64,000 bases of DNA. Origin: Batrachochytrium dendrobatidis JAM81 (lineage: Eukaryota; Chytridiomycota; Chytridiomycetes; Rhizophydiales). Each line of letters opens with the position of its first letter. The stretch's first letter is position 1. Of the stretch, positions 13,476 to 24,776 are shown one piece after another. Under the pieces are notes generated by a model. That model saw only the letters and a program-made list of their open reading frames with translations. It did not search any database and was not told where the DNA came from. The position numbers were made by a program, and so were the translations under genes. The stretch lies in NCBI RefSeq assembly GCF_000203795.2, contig NW_006281109.1, forward strand, positions 506,001 to 570,000, in the 5' to 3' direction.

Positions 13476-15299
13476 GCATTTAAAAAATCAAAACTTGATA
13501 AAACTACGCTGATTACCAAATCCAACAATCAAAATATTGTTGCAAGCATCAAACTCAATACAACATTCATGTAATTATAACTCACTGCTGTAATTTGGCA
13601 ACAAAAAAGTCGATTGATACGCTCAAGAAACTTAAATGCCAGAAACTCGAACAGTTTCAATTTTAATAAACTGATCCTGGACTAAACTATAGTTTAGTGT
13701 CAAATTGTTGGCAGGTGCACTGCAGTGTTTGTAGTTTGCTCAGTCATCAACACCCGCAGTATCAATAGTTTAGATTGTCTGCGAATGTAGCATTGAACTG
13801 CTTTATTAAAATAAACCCTTTGACCCAATTGAAATACTCGACAAGATTATCAATTCAAAAACAGTAACCACGTTTGACTTGCAGAGCTGATACTGATAAC
13901 AGCTAAATCCATCAACCCATATTGATACTTGAACAAGTAATGCTGTTTGAACACATCCTGTAATCAACCAAGGCTGTATCACGACTTGCTTAAATCTAGT
14001 CAACTGAGTCATGGCATATCCTTCAACCAATCAGATCTGAACAACGTACATGATCCATCAGCAATATATGAATAAAGTGGTATGGATTGCATGATGCAAC
14101 CACTTGTCATGTCAATGCATATTAAATACTAGATCAGTGGCCTATAGTTTGAAAATCAGTGATGGGATCGCATACTTTGAAATGGTACTACCATGATGAT
14201 ATCTACACGATTGAGTTGAAAATAAACGGTAATAAAACAACACCAGATCCATATCCACACGATAGAGTTGAAAGTAAACAACACCAAATGGACACTTGAT
14301 ACAATCGAGATGATCACATCAACAACATGGACAAGATTTGAACACGAGACAAGTGATACAAGTTACACAAGTGATAATACAGTCAATGCAGTCAATACAA
14401 GTGACATGTGTGATATAATCAATCCAAGTGAAACAGTTTATTACCAAGACATTACATTTGACTTGTTCGTGAGCAATAACACGCAATGCAAATGACATCC
14501 ATATCCACGTGACTCGGCGCGTTGGGTTGATTTTAAATTTCTGCGCCTTCAAACGTGCAGAAACTATATTGATATCAACGTTATATTCTGGGCAATAGCC
14601 GCACCATCTTCCACTGCAGGAAAGCTCAAGGAACTGTATTCTGCTATATAGAAGGTAATATATTGTAGTATCCGTTATATATGACCTGATTGAATCGAAT
14701 TCCTTGGTTTGGACAATAGATTGGTGTTTTTATTTGATAGAATCTTGCAGTTTGGTATTGAAAAATCAGTATATATGGTGATGCAATGAGCATTAAGAAG
14801 TGTTTGTGTATATCATTTACCGATCTAGCAATTATTAGCATACAGTTATTTGTTATCCGTAACCAACGTAACAGACGACATGCAAACCCTAGACTGTGTC
14901 GGGTTGAGTCCCAATAAGATCATCCCATATGGATACAATCCACGTCGGTTGTTTGGTATGATATCAATGGATGACTTTGTCCAAATACAATATGGACTGC
15001 TATATAAACCATAGTGGGCAGTTGATTAGAATACTGCTGTAAAACAGTCATGGTTTTGATGATTCTAATCCTTTTTATTGTATATCAATCGACTGGCTTT
15101 GGATTGTCATGGCGAATTTACGAATATTGTCATGACAAACCTACAAATATTGTCATGACGAACCTACACATATTGTCATGACGAACCTACTCATATCGTC
15201 ATGGTGAATCCATTTCATATCGTCGTGCAGATCGAATCTATCAAGGCCGTTGCTACTGCAATCTTACTATCAGTTATATATATTTGATAAATTCCAACA
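13476..15299. other. Upstream region of ataxin-2 copy 1
   Basis: About 1.8 kb without a supportable gene. The short open frames (for example at 14268-14495) have no recognisable motif, are repeat-like and lack splice logic. The region holds a degenerate AAGTGATACA/GTCAATACA-like repeat at 14335-14400, a CACGTGAC element at 14506 and the 23-bp tandem array at 15101-15227. Confidence 0.6.
15101..15227 (+). repeat. 23-bp tandem repeat upstream of ataxin-2 (copy 1)
   Basis: About five degenerate units of roughly TATTGTCATGACGAACCTAC plus three bases. The core TGTCATGACGA contains the palindrome GTCATGAC. It ends about 75 bp before the ataxin-2 ATG, so it may lie in the promoter or 5' leader. It is present identically in the second copy at 52591-52717. 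Confidence 0.75.
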
Positions 15300-18200
15300 A
15301 TGGGTCGTAAACCTTCTCCGACAAAAACAACAGGTCCTTTTAGTGGTTCGATATCGACACCAATGGGAACCACTCAACACAAATCACAGACTCCGACATC
15401 GAATGCAATGCGTTCACAACCTCAGACCCAAACTCGACCTTCTTCAAATGTGTCGGGCCCAACTCCACAAATACCGTAAGTGATTGTTTTATGGTAGACT
15501 ATCTATATACGATCAAGTATACACTATGCAGTAGAATGTCAAGTACACGAAGCGACCAGATTGTCACTGAATCTTGTCAAACAATATTGATTTTAATTGG
15601 CATGTATTGGATTAGGAAAGCAACCAAAGCAAATGCATGGAGTGCAGGACCTCCAGTGATGGCAGTGTCAGACTCAATGACGCCTGCAGTATCAGTTGCA
15701 GCAGCAAAGACAAATGGATCTCGCACAAACTCGACACAGAAAAGTCCATCCGCCAAAATGAGCGCAAAAGAACGAGCACTCAACGCAGTGCTGCAACTTG
15801 TGGTAAGTGACGATAGTGTCCAATGGTGTTTGTCGAGAGTGGAACTGCAGAGATATGTGAATATTTACTGATTGAATCTGCAATGAACAGGGCGTAAAGA
15901 CTCTGGTGACCACATTAGATGGAAGTGAGGTTGAGGGTATCTGCCACACTGTAGATCCAGTTGATTTGTCAGTCAGTCTACGACAAGCGAGAAAACGGGT
16001 GCTTCATAGCAAAGGAACAGGTCGAGCCATTGCACAACTCAACATTCGTGGAGCAGATGTGGTATCGATTACAGCAGCCTCGTTTGAGACAGCTCGTCCA
16101 CCACGGACCAAAGTGTCTCATCACTTTAAAACAGATACGGCGATATCGGGTGGAGCAGGTGAGCATCGCTACCGTAATCTGACCAAATGGACATCAGATA
16201 ATGCCAATGAACAAAGCATGACAGGTTTAGAAGGTGAGATGAGTCAGTGATGGATATCGATCAGTTGTATTGGTTGACAATGTTTGGTAATGAACTGACT
16301 GTTAATTGGTAGATGTGCCAAAGTCAGGAACTTGGGACCAGTTTGCTACGAATAAACGACTGTTTGGTGTAACCACTGATTTTGATGAACACATGTATAC
16401 CACGGTAGTAGACAAGAGTTTGCCAGGATTTTCTAAGCGAGAGGCCGAAGCAGCACGTATTGCAGCCGAGATTGAACGAGTAAGTGGACGAGTCGGAACT
16501 ATGAATCGCTTTGATTACGCGTGGCATATTTTGTTGTTGTTGTTGGATAATGTTGTTGTTGGGTTCAATGTTGAATAATGTTGTTGTTGTTGAGTTCAAT
16601 GTTCTGGTAAATTGTCATTGAAATTGACTTGTTTGACTTGTTGTTCAACTGTTTGTAGGCACCAACTCGTAATCTACATGTGGCAGAAGAACGCGGATTT
16701 TGTCCAACTGATAGCACAATGGATGAAGAAGACAGGTGTGTCAATCAATATTAGTACACAAATACATCAAGTGTACTGTTGGTTATGCATACAGATCAGC
16801 TAATATCAACTGCACCGATATAGGTATTCATCTGTTTTGAGAAATGTAACCCAAGGCAATAGGAAACCTACAAATACATCGTGGCGGTCAACTGTCGCAC
16901 CAGCATCAACACACAAACAGTCTACAGTCGGAGCCACATTTGCCAGTATTGCTGAAAAGAATGCACCACAGTCTACAGCTGGAACTGGAACTACATTTGC
17001 CAGTATTGTTGAAAAGAATGCACGACATAGTCATGCACCACAATCTACGCCAGATCCTACAGTGACAGTACAAAAACTATTTTCAGAGTTTGCTGGAGGT
17101 GAGCGAAAACAATGGCAGGTTCGAAGAGAGCAAATTCATCGAACCAAACAAGGCGGGCTTTTGGACGATCTTAAAAAGTTTGGAAACAGTTTCAAACTGC
17201 AAACACCAATGCCTGAAGATATCAAATGCATTCTACATATGGATGCCAAGAAAGAGTCGAACAACATAGAACAGTCGCAACTCTTGCAAGACAAATCAAA
17301 CAAATCAGACAAACCGGAAACCAGCAGTGACCGTGCCAGTTGTAAAACCAACAATCGTAATGCTGCGTCGGATGCACATACTAAAAATGCAACATCAGGT
17401 ACGCCATCAAATGACATCAAAAAGAATCCATCGACACAAAATGCATTGGTGTCTCAGAAAAACACAGCAGATGTCAAGGCAAATGTAGAATCTGTCAAGC
17501 ATTTGGCAGTATCCAAATCAGAACCTAATCCTGTCGTATCAGATACCACGTCGAATACACCACACGATAGTCAAAGTAATCCAAGTGCATCATTAGCCAC
17601 GACTTGCAAGACAAATGCTGAAACCAAGCTCAATACACACCCTACTGCATGCGTCACTGGATCAGCCAAGCCTGATGTGACTGCATCAGCACAATCGAAT
17701 GTAAAGGTTCCAAAGCAACCACTGTCAAGTTGTGCCAACAGTCACACGCCAACTCCAAAAACAGTCGTGTCAGCCAGTTTAAAACCACAATCCACACAGA
17801 CCAGTGCATCAACAAAGGAACCAAAGAGTGAAACGGGTTTGCCAAGAAAGCAATCAATATCACAAGAATCAGTGTCTGAGAATGCACGATTGTCCAAGGA
17901 TGAAGATATAAGCGACAAAGTATCAACAGTGTCAGAGACTCCGTCCAATGGCACCAGTATGACGTCGACATCCAAATCTACATTCAAGTTTAATGTATCG
18001 GCCTCTGAATTTACGCCAACAACAGTATCTAATGCAAAGCCACCAGCAGTGTCTGGTGTAAAACCAACATCAGATCCAAAGGTAAGCGTGTCGGAACGTA
18101 ATGGGACATTTGTCTATCTGAATGCATATAGCACGTTACTGACATGGCGAGTCTGATGGAATCAGAATTTTAATTATCCCAACAGACGTGGCGGAAAGTC

Positions 18201-19145
18201 AAACGGGACACCCAATGCACGGATGCATACCAAGCCATATCAAGGAAAGCCATATCAGAAATATGCTCCATGTATGTTGAGTGATTTGAATTGGAATGTA
18301 AAGTGTATATATTCTGATGCTATTTGGCTGTATTATTAGCTGGGCATTATGATGCTCATCAGATAGGTGGTGAGTTTTATTCTGGAGCAGGTCCATATCC
18401 ACCACAGCCTCAGTATGATCCAATGGTCAGTGCTATTTTGTATGGTGTTGATTGTTTGAGATTCAAGTATACTGATATTTGTGTTGATTGTTTGAATGGC
18501 ATCGCACATTTGAAATGTTATTTGGGATGACTTTGTGATTGGATACCAGTATATGCCACATGGTGTCATGTATAATCCATCAATGGTTCATCCAGGAATG
18601 CCAGCACCAGCAATGATGTATGGAATGCATCCTCAATATGGGTTTATGCCAGGAATGCACCCAGCCGGTAAGTTGATATCAGTGATATGAACAGTTTGTG
18701 GTGAATGGTTAATGTTTGAAGTGACCACGAGCGCTGGTTAGCGTGTTGACTAATACAATGATTTGATAAACTTTCAGGAGCAGTGATGGGATATTCTCAT
18801 CAGCCACCAATGCCGCCTATGGGCTGGGTTTCGAGTCCTGGCGAAGCAGTGCAGTATGGCGCGCCAGTCATGATAGTTGGCGGTACAATGCCGTCAGACA
18901 TGGCAGGTGTACCGAACACGACAGGTGGTGGACCCAGTTCGGGTAGTGTAGAGTATCCTACATATGAGCAGCATCAGATGATGATGCAAGGCCACGCACC
19001 TCAGATGTATATGCAATCACCCTATGTTCAATATGGTATACAAGATCCGCAGAATACGCAGCTACCACCAACATCGCCGAGTGCACAACAGGCCACGCCG
19101 TATATTGTAGCTGTACAAGCAACCTCACCACAAGGATCTCAGTGA
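15300..19145 (+). CDS. ATXN2: Ataxin-2 / Pbp1 homologue, copy 1
   Basis: Cytoplasmic poly(A)-binding-protein partner involved in stress granules and mRNA stability. Ten exons: 15300-15475, 15616-15802, 15891-16233, 16313-16479, 16659-16735, 16824-18081, 18166-18271, 18340-18425, 18550-18667, 18778-19145; 2,886 nt, 961 residues. Domains: N-terminal low-complexity region; Lsm/SM-ATX domain at about 110-200 ([18 protein letters not shown]); LsmAD at about 240-310 ([13 protein letters not shown], then [11 protein letters not shown]); long Ser/Thr/Lys-rich region; a PAM2-like motif near 703 ([12 protein letters not shown]), the expected site for PABP; RGG-type patch; Pro/Met/Gln/Tyr-rich tail. Intron 4 carries a GTT/TTG microsatellite (about 16529-16592). 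Exon 7 needs the acceptor at 18165 to keep frame. The coding sequence appears identical in copy 2. Confidence 0.93.
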
Positions 19146-19779
19146 TGGCTGTTGTACTGAATATTTTGTCAGGTTGTGAAGAATGTGATGAGTTGCTGTT
19201 TCAAGATTTGTCGAGATGTATGCTGTATTATGATACAGATGAGGCAGAATAAAGTGTGAATCCACTATGTGTTGTGTTTTCTAAATGTAACCACTGATGC
19301 GATTGATTTATTTTTGACTGGCTGGATGAATAGAAAATACTAAACTGGTATGTGCATGACCAATAGTATAATTGAAATAATCATGACACACGTCGAGATA
19401 TTACCAGTTGGTTGAATACACATTTGTTTTCGAGTCAATGGCATGCAACGTGGATGAGTTGGTAAAGATCTGAAATAGTAATTAGGGTTTTGTTTGTGTT
19501 GGTCTTGAATTGTCAGATTTACAATTTTGAATTCAAAAATAAACTCGAGACTTTACAGTTGAATACTATTTGACACTAATAAATTGACTGTATTATGGAC
19601 AGTTTATTCATGTCAAAGTCTTGTTACTCGATTGCAGAATTCTTGTTGGTTATTTTGCAAACTTGAATTGGTGAATTTAAAGCAATTTGTATTTGATTTT
19701 CAACTTTTAAAAACTGTCGGAGTGATTTGATCAGTTATTAGGATCTAGCCTAGCATTGATACATCCATATACGCTAGAG
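19146..19779. other. Spacer between ataxin-2 copy 1 and SmD2
   Basis: No gene seen. Bases 19146-19718 belong to the duplication (ataxin-2 3' region); only 19719-19779 are unique. The SmD2 promoter must therefore lie wholly or largely in duplicated sequence unless it is extremely short. It is AT-rich with several poly(A)-signal-like AATAAA words. Confidence 0.6.
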
Positions 19780-20832
19780 ATGGCTACCACAACTCAAAAA
19801 TCAAAAAGCGAGATGAGCGAGATAGAACTGCAGGCCTTGGAAGAGGCCGAGTTCCAGACTGGCCCACTTTCAATCCTCACACAGGTTGGAAATGGCCATT
19901 GCTTAACGATTCGCTTTCTGATATATCTACTGGATTATTTATAAGCATATATTTTCAGATGATATGCAACTACATGATATATGATTGAATCAGTCTGGCC
20001 TACTCACATGGCTTAATGGGTTATAATGGAATCTAGGCAGTCAAGAATAGCTCGCAAGTGCTGGTGGTCTGTCGGTATGATCATATTGTGGATAACAACT
20101 TGCCATTGTGTTTTCTGTGCTGATGTATTTGTAGTCAATACACCAAAGCTGTCGGATGGTAGCATTGATATGTTTGTCAGATGGATGTGATACTCATGTA
20201 ATTGTGTTATGATTAGAAACAATCGCAAGCTATTGGCCCGAGTCAAAGCTTTGTAAGTGCCCGTCTTGGCATAATATGCATCTATTATACACATATATAC
20301 TTGGTTGTTTCAGTAGACTGAGTCCATGTTTTCATGTCCAACTAACATTGATTCTACTTGGATAACAGCGATCGGCATTGTAATATGGTGTTGGAGAATG
20401 TGAAGGAGGTCAGTGTATACTCATCACAATGTTGATTTAATGTATCAGATACGAATATGTAGAGATTACCCAAACTAATTCTACTGTATTGAATATAGAT
20501 GTGGACAGGTATATATTTTAGATGAGCAATTCTCAATGGACATTGTTATACAGTTGCATGGCATATATTTGCTAACAGGTGTATTTATCGAATAGAAACT
20601 CCACAAACCGGAAAAGGAATCAAAAAGGCAAAGCCAGTGAACAAGGATCGTTTCATTTCCAAAATGTTTTTACGAGGAGATTCAGGTATATACTGAATTT
20701 GACCAACGTCTGTCGGTCGTTTCAAAACACGAGTCTATTTATCCATATAATGCCATATTCTAGTACTCATATTTTATTATTTGTACTTTGAAAATCTTGA
20801 TAGTTATTCTGGTGTTGAGAAACATTGTTTAA
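19780..20832 (+). CDS. SNRPD2: Small nuclear ribonucleoprotein Sm D2
   Basis: Core Sm-ring protein of the spliceosomal U snRNPs. Seven exons: 19780-19884, 20037-20074, 20217-20252, 20369-20408, 20499-20508, 20596-20685, 20804-20832; 348 nt, 115 residues, normal size for SmD2. Sequence shows [20 protein letters not shown], then [20 protein letters not shown] and [13 protein letters not shown] (Sm1), and [19 protein letters not shown] (Sm2). The exon at 20499-20508 is a 10-nt microexon encoding Met-Trp-Thr and the first base of Glu. The small gene holds six introns. It ends 41 bp from the convergent NAD synthetase stop. The start codon is the first ATG in frame; it lies only 61 bp from the end of the duplicated segment. 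Confidence 0.95.
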
Positions 20833-20873
20833 TGTAGCAGCAAACGAATATCACAGAATGAACTATTTTGTAT

Positions 20874-23800
20874 TCACTCTTGTGCATACTTTGCCTTGTC
20901 ATCTATTTTCTCAAACTGCCACTTCCATGAAGCATTGTACAGGAATGGACGCATATCGAAACGGTTATCATCTGCAGAATAGCTGGACATGTGATAGGCT
21001 GGTGGCATAATGGTTGCCTTGTGCCGGTTGATGGAGTAGAAAAAAAACATGCGCTTGACTTTTGCAGCAATCTACTCGACGAGATTGATATTGAATTGAC
21101 ATCATTTGGGATATTTAGTGTTGGCAAATATAAATATTGAAATGTGCATTAGCTTTTCTAAACGCCTTTCAGATATCAATCAACTGGTATATGCTGTATA
21201 CCTCTGTTGGAGAAAACATGCTACCCCAATCGTGAAGAAGTCGCTGGAACATTGAAACAGGTCCCATTTTTGATATTTTGCGAAGCGTACCAAATACTGA
21301 CAGATCTTTGTATGACATTCCCATATCATCCTGCAAGATTCAACAAAAAAGCGTCAGCACACTTTAGCCGACGATGCATACAGGAAATGCAAGCACCAAA
21401 TATAGCCTACACGAATGTATTCCATCCATCAATGAAAACATACCTCATCTGTTTGAACGTGTTGCAAAGTAATGGGTTCAAGCTCTGCAGTAGGAGGTGC
21501 ACTGACAAATTCGCTCAAAATATCCAATTCAGGCACTGATTCTGCCATGTGCTTGACAAACTCGACAAGATCGACTTTACTGATACCACCAAGTGGATTC
21601 AAATCCGCGCTCGAGCAATCATATTTGGTCAAATAGCCCCTTAGCCTGTATCCACACTCCAAAGTAAGTTATCAAACGCTTGGATCGATGTACCATCGAC
21701 ATCCACCGATTAAATTGCATTGGAAAATAAAAGTTTGATGCCTACATTTCATCCACATTAGCACTGCCAAGAACAAGTAGAGATGACCGACGATCACGAG
21801 TCCATGGAAGCAACTGTGCAAATAGATACGCTATCACCATTCTCAAACGAGCCTGGATGTTTTGAAGAGCAATGTTTTCTCGCACTGAACCTCCATGTAC
21901 ATGAAACTTGGGTGATGTGCCTGTTGCTAGTTGAAATATGCCCATAATAGCATCCACACCTGCATCAATATTGATGGACAGATGCCAACTTATACGTGCC
22001 CATGGTATTTTGAATAGATTGTTAATACAATTATCCAGCACCATCTGCACAATACAACAAATTTGTTGGAATACCTGCCAATACGCTTGGCTAAAATAGC
22101 AGCCCGGTCTCGTGTAGCATTACTTGAATTGATCGTTCCCATATAGCATGTGTGCAACAGTAATCTGGATGCAATTCAAAACCAGTTAACATTATAGCGT
22201 TCATTGCTGGCCAATATCAACAGTCAATATGGCATGTTTACATACCCACAGATCTTGGATGGCGACATGCTGCTTGTATCAATACTGGCACCCACAATGG
22301 CTTCAAGATCTTGAATCACCTTTTTATCTAAATCATGGTATTATTTCAAAATATCTGGCCATATGTGGCTAACAACACCATTGACTATCAAAACATACCT
22401 GAACAATCAAGACGTGCATGAACAAGCTCGCACATGGAAAACACTATCAAAGCAGACGAGCAGCTATCAATACCACCACTAAGTGGAAGAAAATAGCCGC
22501 CTGACTGTGTTCGACGCAAATAGTCCCAAAGCCAACACGCAGGACCAAGCCGGATTTCTTCAGACGGGCTATGATATTTTACAGAGCATGGTTGAGCAAG
22601 CGACTTTCCATTAAAAATCGACTCGCTTGTCAGACACACGTCTAGATGAACGACTGGAAAGTGCTCCTTGATCGATGCAGCTTGCAAAGAGCGGCTAACC
22701 AGCCCAGATCTGTATGCACGCACATCATCAAGATCCACCGTTGCTGTGATCACCTCCTAATAACCAATTAAAACCAGAACTTTTAATTTCAACATGCAAC
22801 TATTCTACAACGCCATACAGCTACGCACCACTTCCGCCAATGAAAATTGAGCACCTTGTGCAACAACATCGCCGTTCAGCACAATCAAAGGACATCCATC
22901 ATAGTATACACGCTCTCCATCGCATCCTTTCTGATTTGAGTACAGATAGATACCCCCGCACTTTTCAGTAGCACTTTTGATGAGCTGTACACGTTGTTCA
23001 AGTTTACAAAACTCATGATGACTTGCACTGCCGTTTGTAAATATTTCAACACCATCCAAAGACATTTGCACATGTGGACTGTGTCAAAGTGCATGATCAG
23101 CACCACTGTTTAGATTAAATGTCTTGTCACAAAATATTGTACTGCATTATAACTCAGTAGACCTACCTATGCGGTGTAAACAGTTCCTCGCATATCTCTG
23201 TGCCAATTACTGCACTAGATTGCAATGTTACGTGTAAAATAGGCCAGTAAATGGAGTGTCAGCAACAAATACATGGCGAATGTATCAATCTCGGTTTAAA
23301 CTAGTGCAAAAAATACAAACTCTGAAAATGCCACAACTCCATCTCCAAATGGAGCACTCGTTTGTCCGTTGAGTTTTGAAATGATCTTGGGAAGGCACAG
23401 TTGATCAAGTTTTTTATATTCAGACCATGGCGTGAACCATCGTATTTCTCGGTAGTTGCCGTCATTTGCCATGAACATCTTTGGACGGATCATCACAATA
23501 GTGTGGTCACGAAATATAACCCTGCAATTGTATAGAATACCTCGCTGCATTACTGGCCTATATGTGCCAATTAAAGATTCATTTGAATCATATATATAAT
23601 GGCGCAGCACGAATATTAACAACAGTCAATATAGTTTAAAACCCAATTATATTTTCATCATTAGTTTCATGAGCATCACCAACACAAAGATATATTGTAC
23701 TCCAGATCCTATGCAATAGGAATAAAATCTACTCACATGCCAACATCACAAGTAATTCCAACATTCTGTGGGTTTTCCAATAATTTAGCAAGCACCTCCC

Positions 23801-24163
23801 ATGAGTGCTGGTGTGTATCAGCTATCAAGTTGAATCGTTTATTTAATTGACAAGATATCAGTGTTGAATGATTCCAAGACAAACATGATGCATTTATAAA
23901 GTGGAGTGATTTGGCGACAATCAAGTGCCATATAATAGCTAAAGTTACAGTAATCAACTGCATTCATGTACATGTATAATCCCACCTTCAAGAAAGTGAT
24001 CGTTGCATCCATAGCCAGGAATCTCGAGTTCGGGACCAAGACGATAACAGGCACCAGCGGCTTTGGCCTGATCAATGCTTTCTTGAATTCTAGTATAGTT
24101 TCCTGAAAAATCAAGAGCCCACTGGTTCAGTGAACATGTTGCTAATGTAATGTATGCAGGCAT
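20874..24163 (-). CDS. QNS1: Glutamine-dependent NAD+ synthetase
   Basis: Converts deamido-NAD+ to NAD+ using ammonia from glutamine; last step of NAD+ biosynthesis. Twelve exons: 24163-23986, 23821-23737, 23557-23321, 23214-23167, 23078-22829, 22756-22399, 22327-22246, 22164-22075, 21988-21746, 21645-21444, 21330-21202, 21071-20874; 2,100 nt, 699 residues, the normal eukaryotic length. The N-terminal nitrilase-type glutaminase has [12 protein letters not shown] (catalytic Glu region) and [15 protein letters not shown] (nucleophile Cys). The C-terminal synthetase has the PP-loop [14 protein letters not shown], then [18 protein letters not shown] and [20 protein letters not shown]. Intron 3 uses the donor GTTTGT after a split Asp codon, chosen because it alone restores the conserved spacing before GTEICEE. 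Confidence 0.95.
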
Positions 24164-24776
24164 AGTAACACTGATGGTTTTTTGGGTTTAATGCAATACA
24201 CTTGTTCCAGATAAAGTGTTGATGCGATTTCTTGATAAAATTATTGTCACGTTGATTAGTGACAGTTGATTTGCATGAATTAGTCAAGTATAGAGCAATA
24301 AAAACCATCAGATTTGGCTATATCAACAAGTACTATTATGATATGGGTCAAAATGCATCACTCAATCGACTGGTTTAACCTACAACGGTGTCAGTCTCGA
24401 TTATACTCTTTTTACTAGTGGTTTCTTTAATACTCGGTGAATTCAAGACAATCCTGATGGTGATAATTCTGTCCACTTATACTGAGTGGTTTGATGTCTT
24501 GTAAAATTAGGCTTGTATCTTGTAAAATTAGCATGTACGGTTGTGGTTTTCATTGTCAGTTGGTGTAATCAAACAATCTGCCATCAAATTCACAATGCTG
24601 ATATCAATATCTCGACTCTACACAATTTGGAGTTGACTCGAGAAATTTACAATAGATGGCTGGATCAAATTAGCTTCCATTTATAAAATGTACCGGATTG
24701 AATTATTGTTCAACTTTTTTGCCATTCCAAATCTTGACAATTATTATATCACAATTGAACATTTTTAACTTTATTG
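24164..24776. promoter_or_regulatory. Divergent intergenic region, QNS1 / hypothetical gene
   Basis: About 610 bp between two divergent start codons. AT-rich, with no gene, clear repeat or CACGTG element seen. A short direct repeat GTATCTTGTAAAATTAG / GTCTTGTAAAATTAG lies at about 24493-24530. Confidence 0.4.

Larger units (their letters stand above)
13451..19718. repeat. Segmental duplication, copy 1 (6,268 bp, ataxin-2 segment)
   Basis: Matches 50941-57208 in direct orientation at a constant offset of 37,490 bp with no indel noticed. Substitutions seen: 13468/50958, 13630/51120, 14829/52319, 19318/56808 and 19322/56812, all transitions and all outside the coding exons. Sequence identity stops abruptly on both sides (13450 and 19719). 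It carries the full ataxin-2 gene, about 1.8 kb upstream and about 570 bp downstream. It ends 61 bp before the SmD2 start codon. Confidence 0.95.

Noticed and set aside
13806..14030. Minus-strand 74-codon frame in the duplicated upstream region (also 51296-51520)
   Set aside because: No homology recognised and no adjoining exons. Its presence in both copies reflects the recent duplication, not selection.
14268..14495. Plus-strand frame of 75 codons upstream of ataxin-2 (repeated at 51758-51985)
   Set aside because: Made of short Thr/Asn/Ser repeats from a degenerate DNA repeat; no splice sites, motif or conservation evidence.
16529..16600. GTT/TTG repeats in ataxin-2 intron 4 as a possible polyglutamine-type coding tract
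   Set aside because: It lies between a good donor (16480) and acceptor (16658) and is removed from the coding frame; treated as an intronic microsatellite.
17654..17987. Minus-strand frames of 80-105 codons opposite ataxin-2 exon 6 (and the same at 55144-55477)
   Set aside because: Antisense shadows of the Ser/Thr-rich coding exon; identical in both copies only because the segment is duplicated.
20216..20252. A 19-nt intron in SmD2 (GTAATTGTG...GATTAG at about 20198-20216)
   Set aside because: It first looked necessary to reach RNNRKLL, but a normal 38-nt exon at 20037-20074 supplies the expected residues in frame.
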